NCBI RefSeq assembly: GCF_000430645.1
Contig: NZ_KE387187.1
Span: forward strand, 211,265 to 275,264
DNA length: 64,000 bases
DNA from: Aquimarina latercula DSM 2041
GTDB lineage: Bacteria; Bacteroidota; Bacteroidia; Flavobacteriales; Flavobacteriaceae
Reading direction: 5' to 3'
The notes under the pieces: generated by a model
Told to the model about the DNA's origin: nothing
Database searches by the model: none
What the model saw: the letters and a program-made list of their open reading frames with translations, nothing else
Translations under genes and position numbers: made by a program
Part shown: positions 48,292 to 57,113 of the stretch, piece by piece
How positions within the stretch are numbered: position 1 is the first letter of the stretch
How the letters are laid out: each line of letters starts with the position of its first letter

Positions 48292-49332
48292 TTATTTTAA
48301 ACTATAATGTTTATTAAATAAAAACCTTAGCGTTTCCGCTGCTTGTTCTGCTGTAATATCACGTTGCGGATCTGCAAACATCTCATATCCTACCATAAAT
48401 TTCTTTACAGTTGCTGACCGCAATAATGGTGGGTAAAATGACATATGAAAATGCCATTCTGGATGACTATCCTGATCAGTAGGAGATTGATGAATACCCG
48501 CAGAATATGGAAAGCTCACATTAAATAAATTATCGTATCTAATCGTTAAGTCTTTAATAATACTTGCAAAAGAGACAATCTCTTCTTCTGTTAATTGACT
48601 TAGGTTCTGTATATGTCTTTTTGGCAACACTAAAGTTTCATAGGGCCACACTGCCCAATAAGGAACTAAAGAAACAAAGTTCTCATTTTCGGAGATTATT
48701 CTTTCTTTCATCTCTAGTTCTTGCTCTAGATAAGATAGTAACAAACTCTTTTGATGTTTATCCCAATACTCATCCTGTTGTTTTGTTTTTTTAGAAGATT
48801 CCAGTGGGATGGATTCTTGAGCCCATATTTGACCATGTGGATGCGGATTACTACATCCCATAACATCTCCTTTATTTTCGAATATCTGTATGTGATTAAT
48901 ATATGGTAGTTCTCCTAGTTCTTTATATTCCTTTTTCCATAGCTTAATTACCTTTTGTATGTTTTCTTCTTTCATTAAAGGTAATGTCAATGAATGATCA
49001 GGTGAAAAACAAACCACTTTACAAATACCTCGCTCAGAACTACCTTGCAAAAGACCGTTATCATAATTTTGTTCTGGAGTATCTGATAATAATGCAGAAA
49101 AATCATTTACGAAAGAAAAAGGATCTTTGTAATCTGGATTCTTATCACCACTCATTCTCATATTTGTTGGGCATAAATAGCAAGTCTCATCGTAAGAATC
49201 CGTTTTTTTTACAATTATAGTTTCTTGTTTTCCTTGCCAAGGTCTTTTAGTCCTATGTGGAGATACCAACACCCAATCTCCTGTCAATATATTATATCTT
49301 CTATGTGGATTATTATTTATGACTTCTTCCAT
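48292..49332 (-). CDS. galT: Galactose-1-phosphate uridylyltransferase
   Basis: Transfers UMP between UDP-glucose and galactose-1-phosphate in the Leloir pathway. The 346-residue protein has RRYNILTGDWVLVSPHR near the N-terminus and a CYLCPTNMR metal site. The catalytic HPH motif lies in CSNPHPHGQIW, and WAVWPYETLVLPKRH and HWHFHMSFYPPLLRSATVKKFMVGYEM-type C-terminal blocks follow. It starts 2 bp after galK and precedes the HAD phosphatase by 4 bp. Confidence 0.97.
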   Translation of the reverse strand: MEEVINNNPHRRYNILTGDWVLVSPHRTKRPWQGKQETIIVKKTDSYDETCYLCPTNMRMSGDKNPDYKDPFSFVNDFSALLSDTPEQNYDNGLLQGSSERGICKVVCFSPDHSLTLPLMKEENIQKVIKLWKKEYKELGELPYINHIQIFENKGDVMGCSNPHPHGQIWAQESIPLESSKKTKQQDEYWDKHQKSLLLSYLEQELEMKERIISENENFVSLVPYWAVWPYETLVLPKRHIQNLSQLTEEEIVSFASIIKDLTIRYDNLFNVSFPYSAGIHQSPTDQDSHPEWHFHMSFYPPLLRSATVKKFMVGYEMFADPQRDITAEQAAETLRFLFNKHYSLK

Positions 49333-49334
49333 CT

Positions 49335-50486
49335 TTATTGATTTTCTTTAACAGTAAGTAACTGGTGACTCGTTCCGTTACTAGGTGCTACCTTAAAAGC
49401 ATCTAATTTTATATTGAACTTATCTTCATAAGCCCGACCTATTTCCTCTATATAAGTATCTACAAAATCCTTATGAATTATATTAACAGTACATCCACCA
49501 AAACCACCACCCATCATCCTAGAACCCAAAACAAAGTTCTTTCCTTTAGAGAAATCAACCAAAAAATCCAACTCATTACAGCTAATCTCATATTGATATC
49601 TTAATCCTTCGTGACATTGATATAACAACTCTCCGAAATTTTTAAAATTGTTACTTCTTAAATACTCTGCTGCCTTTTGTACGCGCTCGTTTTCCTGGAT
49701 GACATATATACATCTTTGGTATACGACAGGTGACATTTGTTCCTTTACTTCTTCCAACATACTTAGCGTCACTCCTCTTAAAGAAGAAACCGAGCTGTAT
49801 TTTTCTCTAATCACCTCAACTCCTTCTTCACACTCTTCCCTTCGCTTATTATAGTGACTGGTAGAAAGGTTATGTTCTACATTAGTATTGATAATTAAAA
49901 CACTATAATCTGTTAATTGCATAGGAATCAACTGATATTCTAAAGAGAGACAATCTAAAAACAAAACCATATTCTCTTCGCCAAAAACAGAGGCATATTG
50001 ATCCAAAATTCCACATTTAGTTCCTACATATTCATGTTCTGCATCTCTGCTTAACTGTGCTATTTCTAATTTAGATAATCCAAGATCAAATAATTCATTA
50101 ATTCCATAAGCAAATCCACATTCTAAGGCCGCAGAAGAACTTAATCCAGATCCTATAGGTAATTCACTACTTATAACACAATCAAATCCCTTAACACAAT
50201 CTGATCGATCTAATAACTGTTGTAATACTCCTAGAATATAATTCTCCCAACTTTCTTTACTAGGCTTGATTTTAGCAAGATCCACAACAAGAAATTTATT
50301 ATAATTTTTACTCAGAACATTACATATATTGGTTGTTCCGTTCTTTTTAAATTCAAATTTTATTTTTTTGTCAATTGCTGCAGGAAGTACAAATCCATTA
50401 TTATAATCAGTATGCCCGCCAATGAAGTTTATACGTCCAGGAGAATCAACTATGATCTCAGGATTAAAATTGTTTTCTTTGTTCAT
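49335..50486 (-). CDS. galK: Galactokinase
   Basis: Phosphorylates alpha-D-galactose at C1. GHMP-kinase fold with the galactokinase signature (SPGRINFIGGHTDYNNGFVLP), the ATP loop PIGSGLSSSAALE, and the third motif GGGFGGCTVNI. The catalytic Asp is in KCGILDQYASVFG. The open frame reaches 50537, but its first 17 codons run into the large palindrome and are odd in composition. The ATG at 50486 gives the usual N-terminus and a leader of about 20 nt after the -7 element on the minus strand (50511-50518). First gene of galK-galT-HAD(-lacI relic). Confidence 0.97.
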   Translation of the reverse strand: MNKENNFNPEIIVDSPGRINFIGGHTDYNNGFVLPAAIDKKIKFEFKKNGTTNICNVLSKNYNKFLVVDLAKIKPSKESWENYILGVLQQLLDRSDCVKGFDCVISSELPIGSGLSSSAALECGFAYGINELFDLGLSKLEIAQLSRDAEHEYVGTKCGILDQYASVFGEENMVLFLDCLSLEYQLIPMQLTDYSVLIINTNVEHNLSTSHYNKRREECEEGVEVIREKYSSVSSLRGVTLSMLEEVKEQMSPVVYQRCIYVIQENERVQKAAEYLRSNNFKNFGELLYQCHEGLRYQYEISCNELDFLVDFSKGKNFVLGSRMMGGGFGGCTVNIIHKDFVDTYIEEIGRAYEDKFNIKLDAFKVAPSNGTSHQLLTVKENQ

Positions 50487-50494
50487 AGTAGCGA

Positions 50495-50565
50495 TATAAA
50501 ATTTAAGTAACAAATATAATAAATGTAAAAAATACATTTATTATATTTGTTACTTAAATTTTATA
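50495..50565. promoter_or_regulatory. Perfect 33-bp-arm palindrome with divergent -7 elements
   Basis: Arms 50495-50527 and 50533-50565 are exact reverse complements, separated by five A residues. Each arm contains TATATTTG (plus strand 50542-50549; minus strand 50511-50518), a full match to the Bacteroidota -7 consensus TAnnTTTG. Divergent transcription of galK and the NUDIX regulator would thus start inside or just outside the palindrome. No -33 TTG is visible. NrtR/AraR-type regulators, such as the adjacent gene product, bind palindromes, so this is the probable operator. Confidence 0.75.
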
Positions 50566-51291
50566 GATTTTGGTAAAAATCAACAGAATCATTGGTACGA
50601 GAACAAAGAGAAGATATTTGTTGCTATTGATTGCATTATTTTTGGTTTAGACAATGGAGTTTTGAAACTTTTAATTTTTAAGAGAGAAATTGAACCTTTA
50701 AAAGGATCTTGGTCGTTAATTGGTAGTTTTGTTAGATCTCATGAAAACTCGAATGAAGCAACCAATAGAATTCTAAAAGACATTACAGGCCTAGAACAAA
50801 TTTTTACCGAAGAACTGAAAACATACTCCGACGTGCATCGAGATCCTGGAGCTAGATGTATTTGTATTGCACAATATGCTCTGATCCGAATAGATCAAAA
50901 CAATAAAGATCTTGTTGAGAAACACGGAGCATTATGGTTCCCATTAAATGAATTACCTAATCTTATATTGGATCATACTACAATGGTTGCTGATGCATTA
51001 GAAAGATTAAGGAATAAAGCTAAATTTTTTCCATTAGGATTCGAACTACTACCTAATAACTTTACTTTGCCCCAAATACAATTATTATACGAAGAAATTT
51101 TTCAGAAAAAACTTGATGCACGTAACTTCAGAAAAAAGATATTATCATTAGATTTATTAAGAAACATAAAGAAAAAAGATAAATCTTCTTTTAAAAAAGG
51201 GACATTTCTATATCAGTTCGATCCCGAAAAATATGAACAATTTAAATCAAATGGCTTTGATGCACCAATACTAAAAAATAATATTTTATAA
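50563..51291 (+). CDS. NUDIX-winged-helix transcriptional regulator (NrtR/AraR type)
   Basis: A sugar-responsive regulator: an N-terminal NUDIX-like domain (FVAIDCIIFG---VLKLLIFKRE, then WSLIGSFVR and DVHRDPGARCICIAQYALI) and a C-terminal winged helix (FTLPQIQLLYEEIF to FRKKILSLDLL). The NUDIX catalytic box GX5EX7REUXEEXGU is degenerate, as in regulators. The start is unresolved. The frame is open from an in-frame stop at 50497, yet has no ATG or GTG, and the first TTG is at 50662, which would remove the first beta-strand. ATA at 50563-50565, just after the -7 element, is a tentative start (candidate mutated ATG). Homologues such as AraR control arabinose genes in Bacteroides; here galactose genes are likely. 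Confidence 0.75.
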   Translation: MDFGKNQQNHWYENKEKIFVAIDCIIFGLDNGVLKLLIFKREIEPLKGSWSLIGSFVRSHENSNEATNRILKDITGLEQIFTEELKTYSDVHRDPGARCICIAQYALIRIDQNNKDLVEKHGALWFPLNELPNLILDHTTMVADALERLRNKAKFFPLGFELLPNNFTLPQIQLLYEEIFQKKLDARNFRKKILSLDLLRNIKKKDKSSFKKGTFLYQFDPEKYEQFKSNGFDAPILKNNIL

Positions 51292-52193
51292 CAACTCCTT
51301 AAACTAAAGTAAATATAATTGACAATTTTTATATAATATTTCCTTTTCCTCAATTATTAACATATTCAGCTATAATTTTTTTACATTATTTTGATAACAA
51401 ACTAAATTGACGCAAAAATTACAACGTAAAATAAATCTAACCCTGTTTTGAATACCATGTCAAATCGTTTTTAAAACCCTACCTTTTTTTATTTATCGAA
51501 AATCGACGATATATTATTGAAGCAAATCAAATGATATAATTAAAAAAGAGCATTCTTTATTTTTCAAATAAGAGTTATAAAGCCAATTACCCAAATTAAA
51601 ATTTTTCCGGTAAATACAAGCCGTAAGTTGTTAATCTTATTAAGGAAAAAACGCACTCAGGAGCAATTTTAATCTACAGCAACGTTAAAAAGATATTATT
51701 TTTAATCATAGCATTGTCGGACACAACTATATTCACAATCGCCTAGTTTTGTTATTATAGAATCTCCTCTTCAGGGTTTTTAAAATTACGCCTCTAGAGT
51801 TCACAATCCTATCTTATTTATTATTTCGATTGCTAAAAGCAACTCCTCTTCGGCTTTATTAACGAATATTACTTTTAATCAAACAAATAATAAGTAAAAT
51901 GAACCGAATACTAAAGCTTCAAGTTGAAAATTTGATTTAAGTTATAAATTACTCAAGAATTATAAGTTTCCTTTCAAGTGATCGCTTAAAATAAATACAA
52001 TTTTAAGCGAATACCTATGTTGCTTAAAATCAAATTATTACGTTTTAAAAAAGTAATTTTCCTTGTACCTTTTGATAAAATATCATCATACTACTTAATA
52101 GTAACTTTATAGTTTTGTAGTGTTAAAAACTCCATCTTACCGATGGGCGTAAATCCATATTAAACAACCCTATAAACTTAATTGCTTATTATT
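51292..52193. other. Long intergenic region before the two-barrel glycosidase
   Basis: 902 bp of AT-rich DNA without an acceptable open frame on either strand. It contains the inverted repeat at 51982-52010 (listed separately). TAGTTTTG at 52110-52117 is a TAnnTTTG match on the plus strand that would give a leader of about 70-80 nt for the glycosidase. No partner -33 element is seen at normal spacing. Some interrupted coding-like stretches on the minus strand around 51780-51880 could not be identified. Confidence 0.4.
51982..52010. promoter_or_regulatory. 11-bp inverted repeat upstream of the glycosidase gene, candidate operator
   Basis: TCGCTTAAAAT (51982-51992) and its exact reverse complement (52000-52010) flank a 7-nt spacer. 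A third, one-armed copy TGCTTAAAAT occurs at 52021-52030. The group sits about 185 bp before the start codon and about 100 bp before a possible -7 element. A regulator binding site is the simplest reading; a mere RNA hairpin is the alternative. Confidence 0.45.
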
Positions 52194-55100
52194 ATGAAAA
52201 AATTAATTCTATTTAAATTAGTATTCTTTCTTTTTGCACAACTATCCGCACAAAGATCAAAAACACCATGGAACAACGGAGAATATCACACAAAACAGCA
52301 CAAAATAGATGCATCTACTCCCTTGGATCTAAAAAAGATTAGGAACCATTTTTTACCTACCAACCAAAATGTCAAAAATAATCCAATTGCCAAAGCAAAC
52401 CGAAACACTGCTCCATTTGAAACTCCAAACGGAATCAATATCGCTTGGGTACAATATGGTCGAGATATTGGAATAGATCCAGATAATGGAAGTGAATGGA
52501 GGCCAAATCTTGAGAAGTTTGGAGAAGTTATGGACTTTGTTGTTGCAAACGGAGGAAACGTAGTGCGATGGTGGTATCATACAAATGGATCTACAAATCC
52601 AGTTTATGACTCTAATCAAATGGTTACTACAAGTCCACAATTTTTTAGTGAAGATGTGAAGAGCGTCCTTGACTTAGCAAAATCAAAAGGATTAAAAGTA
52701 CAGATATGTTTGTGGTCTTTTAATATGCTAAAGGACGAATGGGGCGTAGATGCAGTAGCAAACAAAAAACTTCTTACTGATGAGACATATACCAATGCTT
52801 ACATTAGTAATGCCCTGATACCATTAGTAAATGATATTGGAAATCATCCGGCATTATATGCTTGGGAAATATTTAACGAGCCAGAAGGAATGACTAACGA
52901 ATATGCTAGTCGTTGGCCTGGATTTTTACAAAGAGTAGAAATGCCGTTTATCCAAAAATTTATAAACAAAACGGCTGGAGCGATTAGAAGAGCGCAACCA
53001 AATGTTAAAATCACCAACGGAGCGCTGGGTTTATCAACTAATATGGAAGATGCTGAGAAAGGTTTCTGGAATGCGTACTCTGATGCCAATTTAATTGATG
53101 CCGGTGGTGATGAGGATGGATATTTAGACTTCTACAATGTTCATTATTACAAGTGGCAAGGATATAAGGGCTCTCCATTTCATAACGCTTTTGATACAAA
53201 TAAGATAGATAAGGAAACGGTGATAGGGGAATATTTTCCAGACGATCTTTTGTTTAATAGTGATGATTTAGCTAACGATCCTGGTATATCATCAGGTGAT
53301 ATACCAGTTATTGAAGCAAAGGATTTTGGGATGAAACTAATACAAAATTCTTGGGCGGGATCTCTCATATGGTCATGGACAGATAGAACATCCGATATTA
53401 AAAGATATAATATGTCAGTTATAATGAGTGATTTTGCTCAAAATAATAGTACCCCAATTGCTAATGCTGGGAATGACCAAACAATTATGGATAGTGACGG
53501 TAATGGATCCGAAAATGTCGTTTTAAACGCATCTGAAAGCAGCGATTCTGATGGGTCTATAGTTTCTTATGTTTGGAAAGAAAATGGTAATGAAATTGCC
53601 TCGGGAGCTGAAACCAACGTGACACTAAATTTAGGTTCTCATTCTATCGAGTTAACCGTAACAGATAATACTGGTGACACTTCCAGAGATACCGTTAATA
53701 TTATAATTAAAGAAGAAAATACTAACACCGACAATCCTTCTAAAATAGGTCTCCTTTGGACTAGTTGGGATGAATCACATTTCGCTAACTATCAATCATA
53801 CATTGATCAGCTGGACTCTTGGGGGGTAGAGTACATTTCCCTAAACCCAACTTATTTCATTAATACCTACGAAGAAGGAATAGTCACAACTCTAAATGGG
53901 ACTACCAAAACTCCTACAATAGATACTCAAAAGGCTATCATTAAAGAACTTATTGCTCGCCAATATTATATAAATTATCGCCCGCATTTGGATCCTATTA
54001 AATTTGCGATGCCAGAAGGATCTGAACGAGATAACTTAAATACAATCCCGGGAGGTCAGGATTGGAGAGGTAAGTTTAACCTATTAGACCCAATAAATCC
54101 AACTATCAAATATAAGGAAACCATTATTTTACCCGGATTACAAATGTTAGCTGAAGCTATAAGAGAACAAGGAACTCCAATTACACCAATAAGATTTGAT
54201 TTAGGTGCGGAATTAATGGATTCTACATTAAACTATCCTGAGTCCTGGGTAACTTTGCAAAATGAAGTAAAAAACCTTCTACAGACTACATACAGTGATA
54301 TCGCTGAACATATAGTTCTGTCTCATAATTACTGTCACCATATAGAATATTTACTTCGTTTACCTAACCATGCTGAATATATGGACAGAATAGAGCCAAA
54401 TCAGCGATTAAACCCAGATGTACAGTTCCTTGATAGAGACGGGGTAACTTATGAAACCCTTTTACGTATTGGTCAATATATTGCTGGACTAGACGAGGTG
54501 AGTATTTCACAATACATGCCCATGGATATTTATGCGGCTGATACTGCTTCAACAACTCCAAAAAATGTTGAAAATGCTTTAGATCTACATGGCGAAAATT
54601 TCATCTATGAGATACTTATAAATGAATTAGGGATAGCTGCAGAAGATTTACCAGCATTACATATTGGTGAATATGGTATGGGTATTAGAGGACTAACAGC
54701 ACCGAACGTTTGGGATGCAGACGCGTGGCAAAATGCTGGAAGCGGAAGTTTACTTTTAAACGATACGGAACAAAAAAGACAAGCTGCTATTGGTATTGAT
54801 GGTATCATTAACTACGTGGGAAAAAATAACACCAACTACAATTCTTTTCTTCTATGGTTTGGAGGAGCACCATATGATTTAATCGGAATTAATGAATATT
54901 CTAATTGGTATAACGAAGCAGCAGCTAACTCATTAAGAAATTACTGGAATACACATTCTGGAGCTCCAATAATTACAACTCCTAACATAGATATCGGAGT
55001 ACAAAAAAATCCAATCGCTGATGCGGGTGCTGACCAATCTATTGTAGATTTAGATGCAAATGGAACGGAAACAATAACACTCGATGGTTCTTTCAGTTCT

Positions 55101-55898
55101 GACCCTGATGGTATAATCGCGACATACATTTGGACTAAAGATGGAAATCAAATAGCTGATGGGCGACAATCAGATGTTGATTTACCTATTGGATATCACA
55201 ACATTACTCTTACCGTTACAGATGATCAAGGGTTAAGCTCTACAGATCAAATTGCTATAGATATCAAAAAAGAAGACGTATCTATTCCCGTAACTAATAT
55301 ATATGAAGCAGAAAAAGCTAACCTAAATGGAGTAAATATAGTATCAGATACATCAACGAGTGGCGAAGAATATGTATTTATGCAAGGTAACAGAGGAAAA
55401 ATAACTTGGGATATTAAAGCTCCCTCAAAAGGAACTTATCAAATCGGTATAAAACACAAAGTTCCTTTTGGCACTAAAAAACAATGGTTAAACGTAAATA
55501 CCGCCTACATTGGAGAATTAACCTTTACAGGTTCTGGAGATCAATGGCAAACAAAGACTATCGAAGTAAATCTAAAAGAAGGTAATAATACACTAACGTT
55601 AACTGCTAACTGGGGCTATATGCACATCGATTACATTTCGTTAAATACACAGATTATTAACAGAGAAGCAAACAATCAAAATAGTATAATTGTATATCCG
55701 ATTCCAGCTGATAATAAACTAACAATTAACCAAATAGAAACTGGAGATTTAATATACATCTACGATTTACTAGGCAAGACTGTACTAAAAACTAAAGCGA
55801 CTTCAATAAGTGAAACCTTAGACATTTCAGAACTAAAATCTGGATATTATAATATATATGTCTTAGGAAAAGATAGGAAATCATTTATTAAAAAATAA
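52194..55898 (+). CDS. Multimodular glycosidase with two TIM barrels, PKD, CBM and T9SS sorting domains
   Basis: A 1,234-residue secreted enzyme. From the ATG at 52194 (a TTG-started frame 12 nt longer is less likely) a signal peptide (MKKLILFKLVFFLFAQLSAQ) is followed by a GH5-like clan A barrel (about residues 80-415). Its acid/base is Glu229 in IFNEPEG and its nucleophile Glu346 in VIGEYFPDD. A PKD domain lies at about 419-509. A second, different TIM barrel (about 517-925) has candidate catalytic Glu673 in LGAELMD and Glu826 in HIGEYGMG, recalling GH113/GH5 enzymes. A second PKD domain (about 939-1028), a CBM6/35-like module (about 1037-1154, starting YEAEKANLNG) and a T9SS sorting domain end the protein. 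A beta-mannan substrate is suggested by the nearby GH26-like gene, but this is inference. Confidence 0.85.
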   Translation: MKKLILFKLVFFLFAQLSAQRSKTPWNNGEYHTKQHKIDASTPLDLKKIRNHFLPTNQNVKNNPIAKANRNTAPFETPNGINIAWVQYGRDIGIDPDNGSEWRPNLEKFGEVMDFVVANGGNVVRWWYHTNGSTNPVYDSNQMVTTSPQFFSEDVKSVLDLAKSKGLKVQICLWSFNMLKDEWGVDAVANKKLLTDETYTNAYISNALIPLVNDIGNHPALYAWEIFNEPEGMTNEYASRWPGFLQRVEMPFIQKFINKTAGAIRRAQPNVKITNGALGLSTNMEDAEKGFWNAYSDANLIDAGGDEDGYLDFYNVHYYKWQGYKGSPFHNAFDTNKIDKETVIGEYFPDDLLFNSDDLANDPGISSGDIPVIEAKDFGMKLIQNSWAGSLIWSWTDRTSDIKRYNMSVIMSDFAQNNSTPIANAGNDQTIMDSDGNGSENVVLNASESSDSDGSIVSYVWKENGNEIASGAETNVTLNLGSHSIELTVTDNTGDTSRDTVNIIIKEENTNTDNPSKIGLLWTSWDESHFANYQSYIDQLDSWGVEYISLNPTYFINTYEEGIVTTLNGTTKTPTIDTQKAIIKELIARQYYINYRPHLDPIKFAMPEGSERDNLNTIPGGQDWRGKFNLLDPINPTIKYKETIILPGLQMLAEAIREQGTPITPIRFDLGAELMDSTLNYPESWVTLQNEVKNLLQTTYSDIAEHIVLSHNYCHHIEYLLRLPNHAEYMDRIEPNQRLNPDVQFLDRDGVTYETLLRIGQYIAGLDEVSISQYMPMDIYAADTASTTPKNVENALDLHGENFIYEILINELGIAAEDLPALHIGEYGMGIRGLTAPNVWDADAWQNAGSGSLLLNDTEQKRQAAIGIDGIINYVGKNNTNYNSFLLWFGGAPYDLIGINEYSNWYNEAAANSLRNYWNTHSGAPIITTPNIDIGVQKNPIADAGADQSIVDLDANGTETITLDGSFSSDPDGIIATYIWTKDGNQIADGRQSDVDLPIGYHNITLTVTDDQGLSSTDQIAIDIKKEDVSIPVTNIYEAEKANLNGVNIVSDTSTSGEEYVFMQGNRGKITWDIKAPSKGTYQIGIKHKVPFGTKKQWLNVNTAYIGELTFTGSGDQWQTKTIEVNLKEGNNTLTLTANWGYMHIDYISLNTQIINREANNQNSIIVYPIPADNKLTINQIETGDLIYIYDLLGKTVLKTKATSISETLDISELKSGYYNIYVLGKDRKSFIKK

Positions 55899-55947
55899 TA
55901 TAGTATAAAAAATTAAAAAGTGTCTTTCTTAATTTTGAATTTTTAGC

Positions 55948-55981
55948 AAACCTGCGATTTTTATATCGCAGGTTTTTTTTT
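55948..55981 (+). terminator. Terminator of the two-barrel glycosidase gene
   Basis: Arms 55948-55958 and 55965-55975 form a perfect 11-bp stem (core CCTGCGAT/ATCGCAGG) with a 6-nt loop, followed by an unbroken T-run to 55981. It lies 50 bp after the stop codon. Confidence 0.93.
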
Positions 55982-56054
55982 AACATCTAAAGCAAGATCA
56001 AACTTATTGTCCTGTTTATGTAAACATTCTAAATTACCTAAAAAAGGGAGAATT

Positions 56055-56770
56055 CTACATTTTTAATATCTCTGAATTGTACTCTAGAGGCTTTATTTTA
56101 GAATTAAAAGGTGCAGCTGAAGCATTTGCACTCAGGTTAATGAAATAATTCAAGATTGATCTGTAATTTATAGTTATTGTATTAAATGCTTTAAACCTTG
56201 TTCGTTTAACTTCTCTATCACAGTATGCTAATTTGACGTAAGCCATTTGTATCGAGTTTGTAATATTGAATATCTTTCCTAACCGTTCTACTAAATCATC
56301 TGCTTTTAGATATTTGGATATTAGCTAAATGATATCTTAGATATTGATTTTGAGCCCATTTATTAGGTACTGTATAAAACAAATTTCTACTTATCACTAG
56401 GAGCTTTTTTTCTATTATCCCCATTAGAAAAACTGTGAGGATTGAATACCAATAGCTCTAGTTTAGCTAGTTTGATTTGTTTATTTTCACTGACTATAGT
56501 TTCCCATCGTTGTTTAATCCAAATATCTTAAAAACTTCCAGTACAAGTTTTTGTTTAACCAAGGAAGGCGCTTCATAGGTAAATACTAACCCTTTCATCT
56601 AATTGAAAAATCTTGAATAGTAACTTCTTTAAGAAAACAGTTAGAGATCATAATCTAAGACAAAAACTCTTCGGTACAACTATCTTTTCTTCAAGATAAA
56701 AACGAACAACATTGTTTCTAATTTCATGCTTAACCATATTAAAATAAGTAATCAACAAAACAATATAACG
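56055..56770 (-). mobile_element. Decayed ISAon1-type insertion sequence
   Basis: In minus-strand frames broken by many stops, the order of an ISAon1-type transposase can still be read. FYLEEKIVVPKSF and KKLLFKIFQLDERV (N-terminal region, about 56600-56730) come first. NKWAQNQYLRYHL lies near 56360, and KAFNTITINYRSILNYF with LSANASAAPFNSKIK at 56060-56200. The last block matches the conserved N-A-S-A-x-x-F-N-x-K-I-K end of these transposases. The 63-codon frame at 56055-56246 is therefore a relic and not a gene. No clear terminal repeats were found, so the ends are approximate. Confidence 0.7.
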
Positions 56771-57113
56771 ATCTAATCTTTTTTCACAAAGGTCGTACAA
56801 CTACGGGATTCCCCTATAATTTTTAAAAATTATCCATAAAAAAGTGTTTACTCTTATAACCAAGTTCCTGACAAAACTCTATAAGAAACTACATTATCAA
56901 AAATAATCTGATATAACTTGTAGTATTCATAATTTAAAATTTTAACTTTTAATTAACTATAAAAAGTTGTAAATGATAGAATCCACTAATTTTTTGACAA
57001 AATAACATTATAACAATTTATTAACACTAACTAAATTGCATTATAAATTATTTATTTTTTTAACATTTTTTTAAAGATTAATTTTAATTTTTGACTAATT
57101 AACCTGATATATT
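56771..57113. other. Intergenic region upstream of the second GH5-like gene
   Basis: 343 bp between the IS relic and the glycosidase start. It is very AT-rich, especially after 56950. No open frame, strong hairpin or exact TAnnTTTG element with a partner was found. It should hold the promoter of the downstream gene. Confidence 0.4.

Noticed and set aside
50570..50648. An alternative plus-strand frame starting with TTG inside the NUDIX leader
   Set aside because: It yields only a short, low-complexity hydrophobic peptide ending at a stop before the regulator domain; no evidence for a leader peptide with attenuator structure.
51780..51880. Interrupted coding-like stretch on the minus strand
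   Set aside because: A few residues look like protein, but stops are frequent and no family could be recognised, so it is not reported as a gene or pseudogene.
56055..56246. A 63-codon minus-strand open frame as a small gene
   Set aside because: Its sequence is the C-terminal end of an ISAon1-type transposase and is preceded by stops in the same relic, so it is listed as part of a decayed mobile element.
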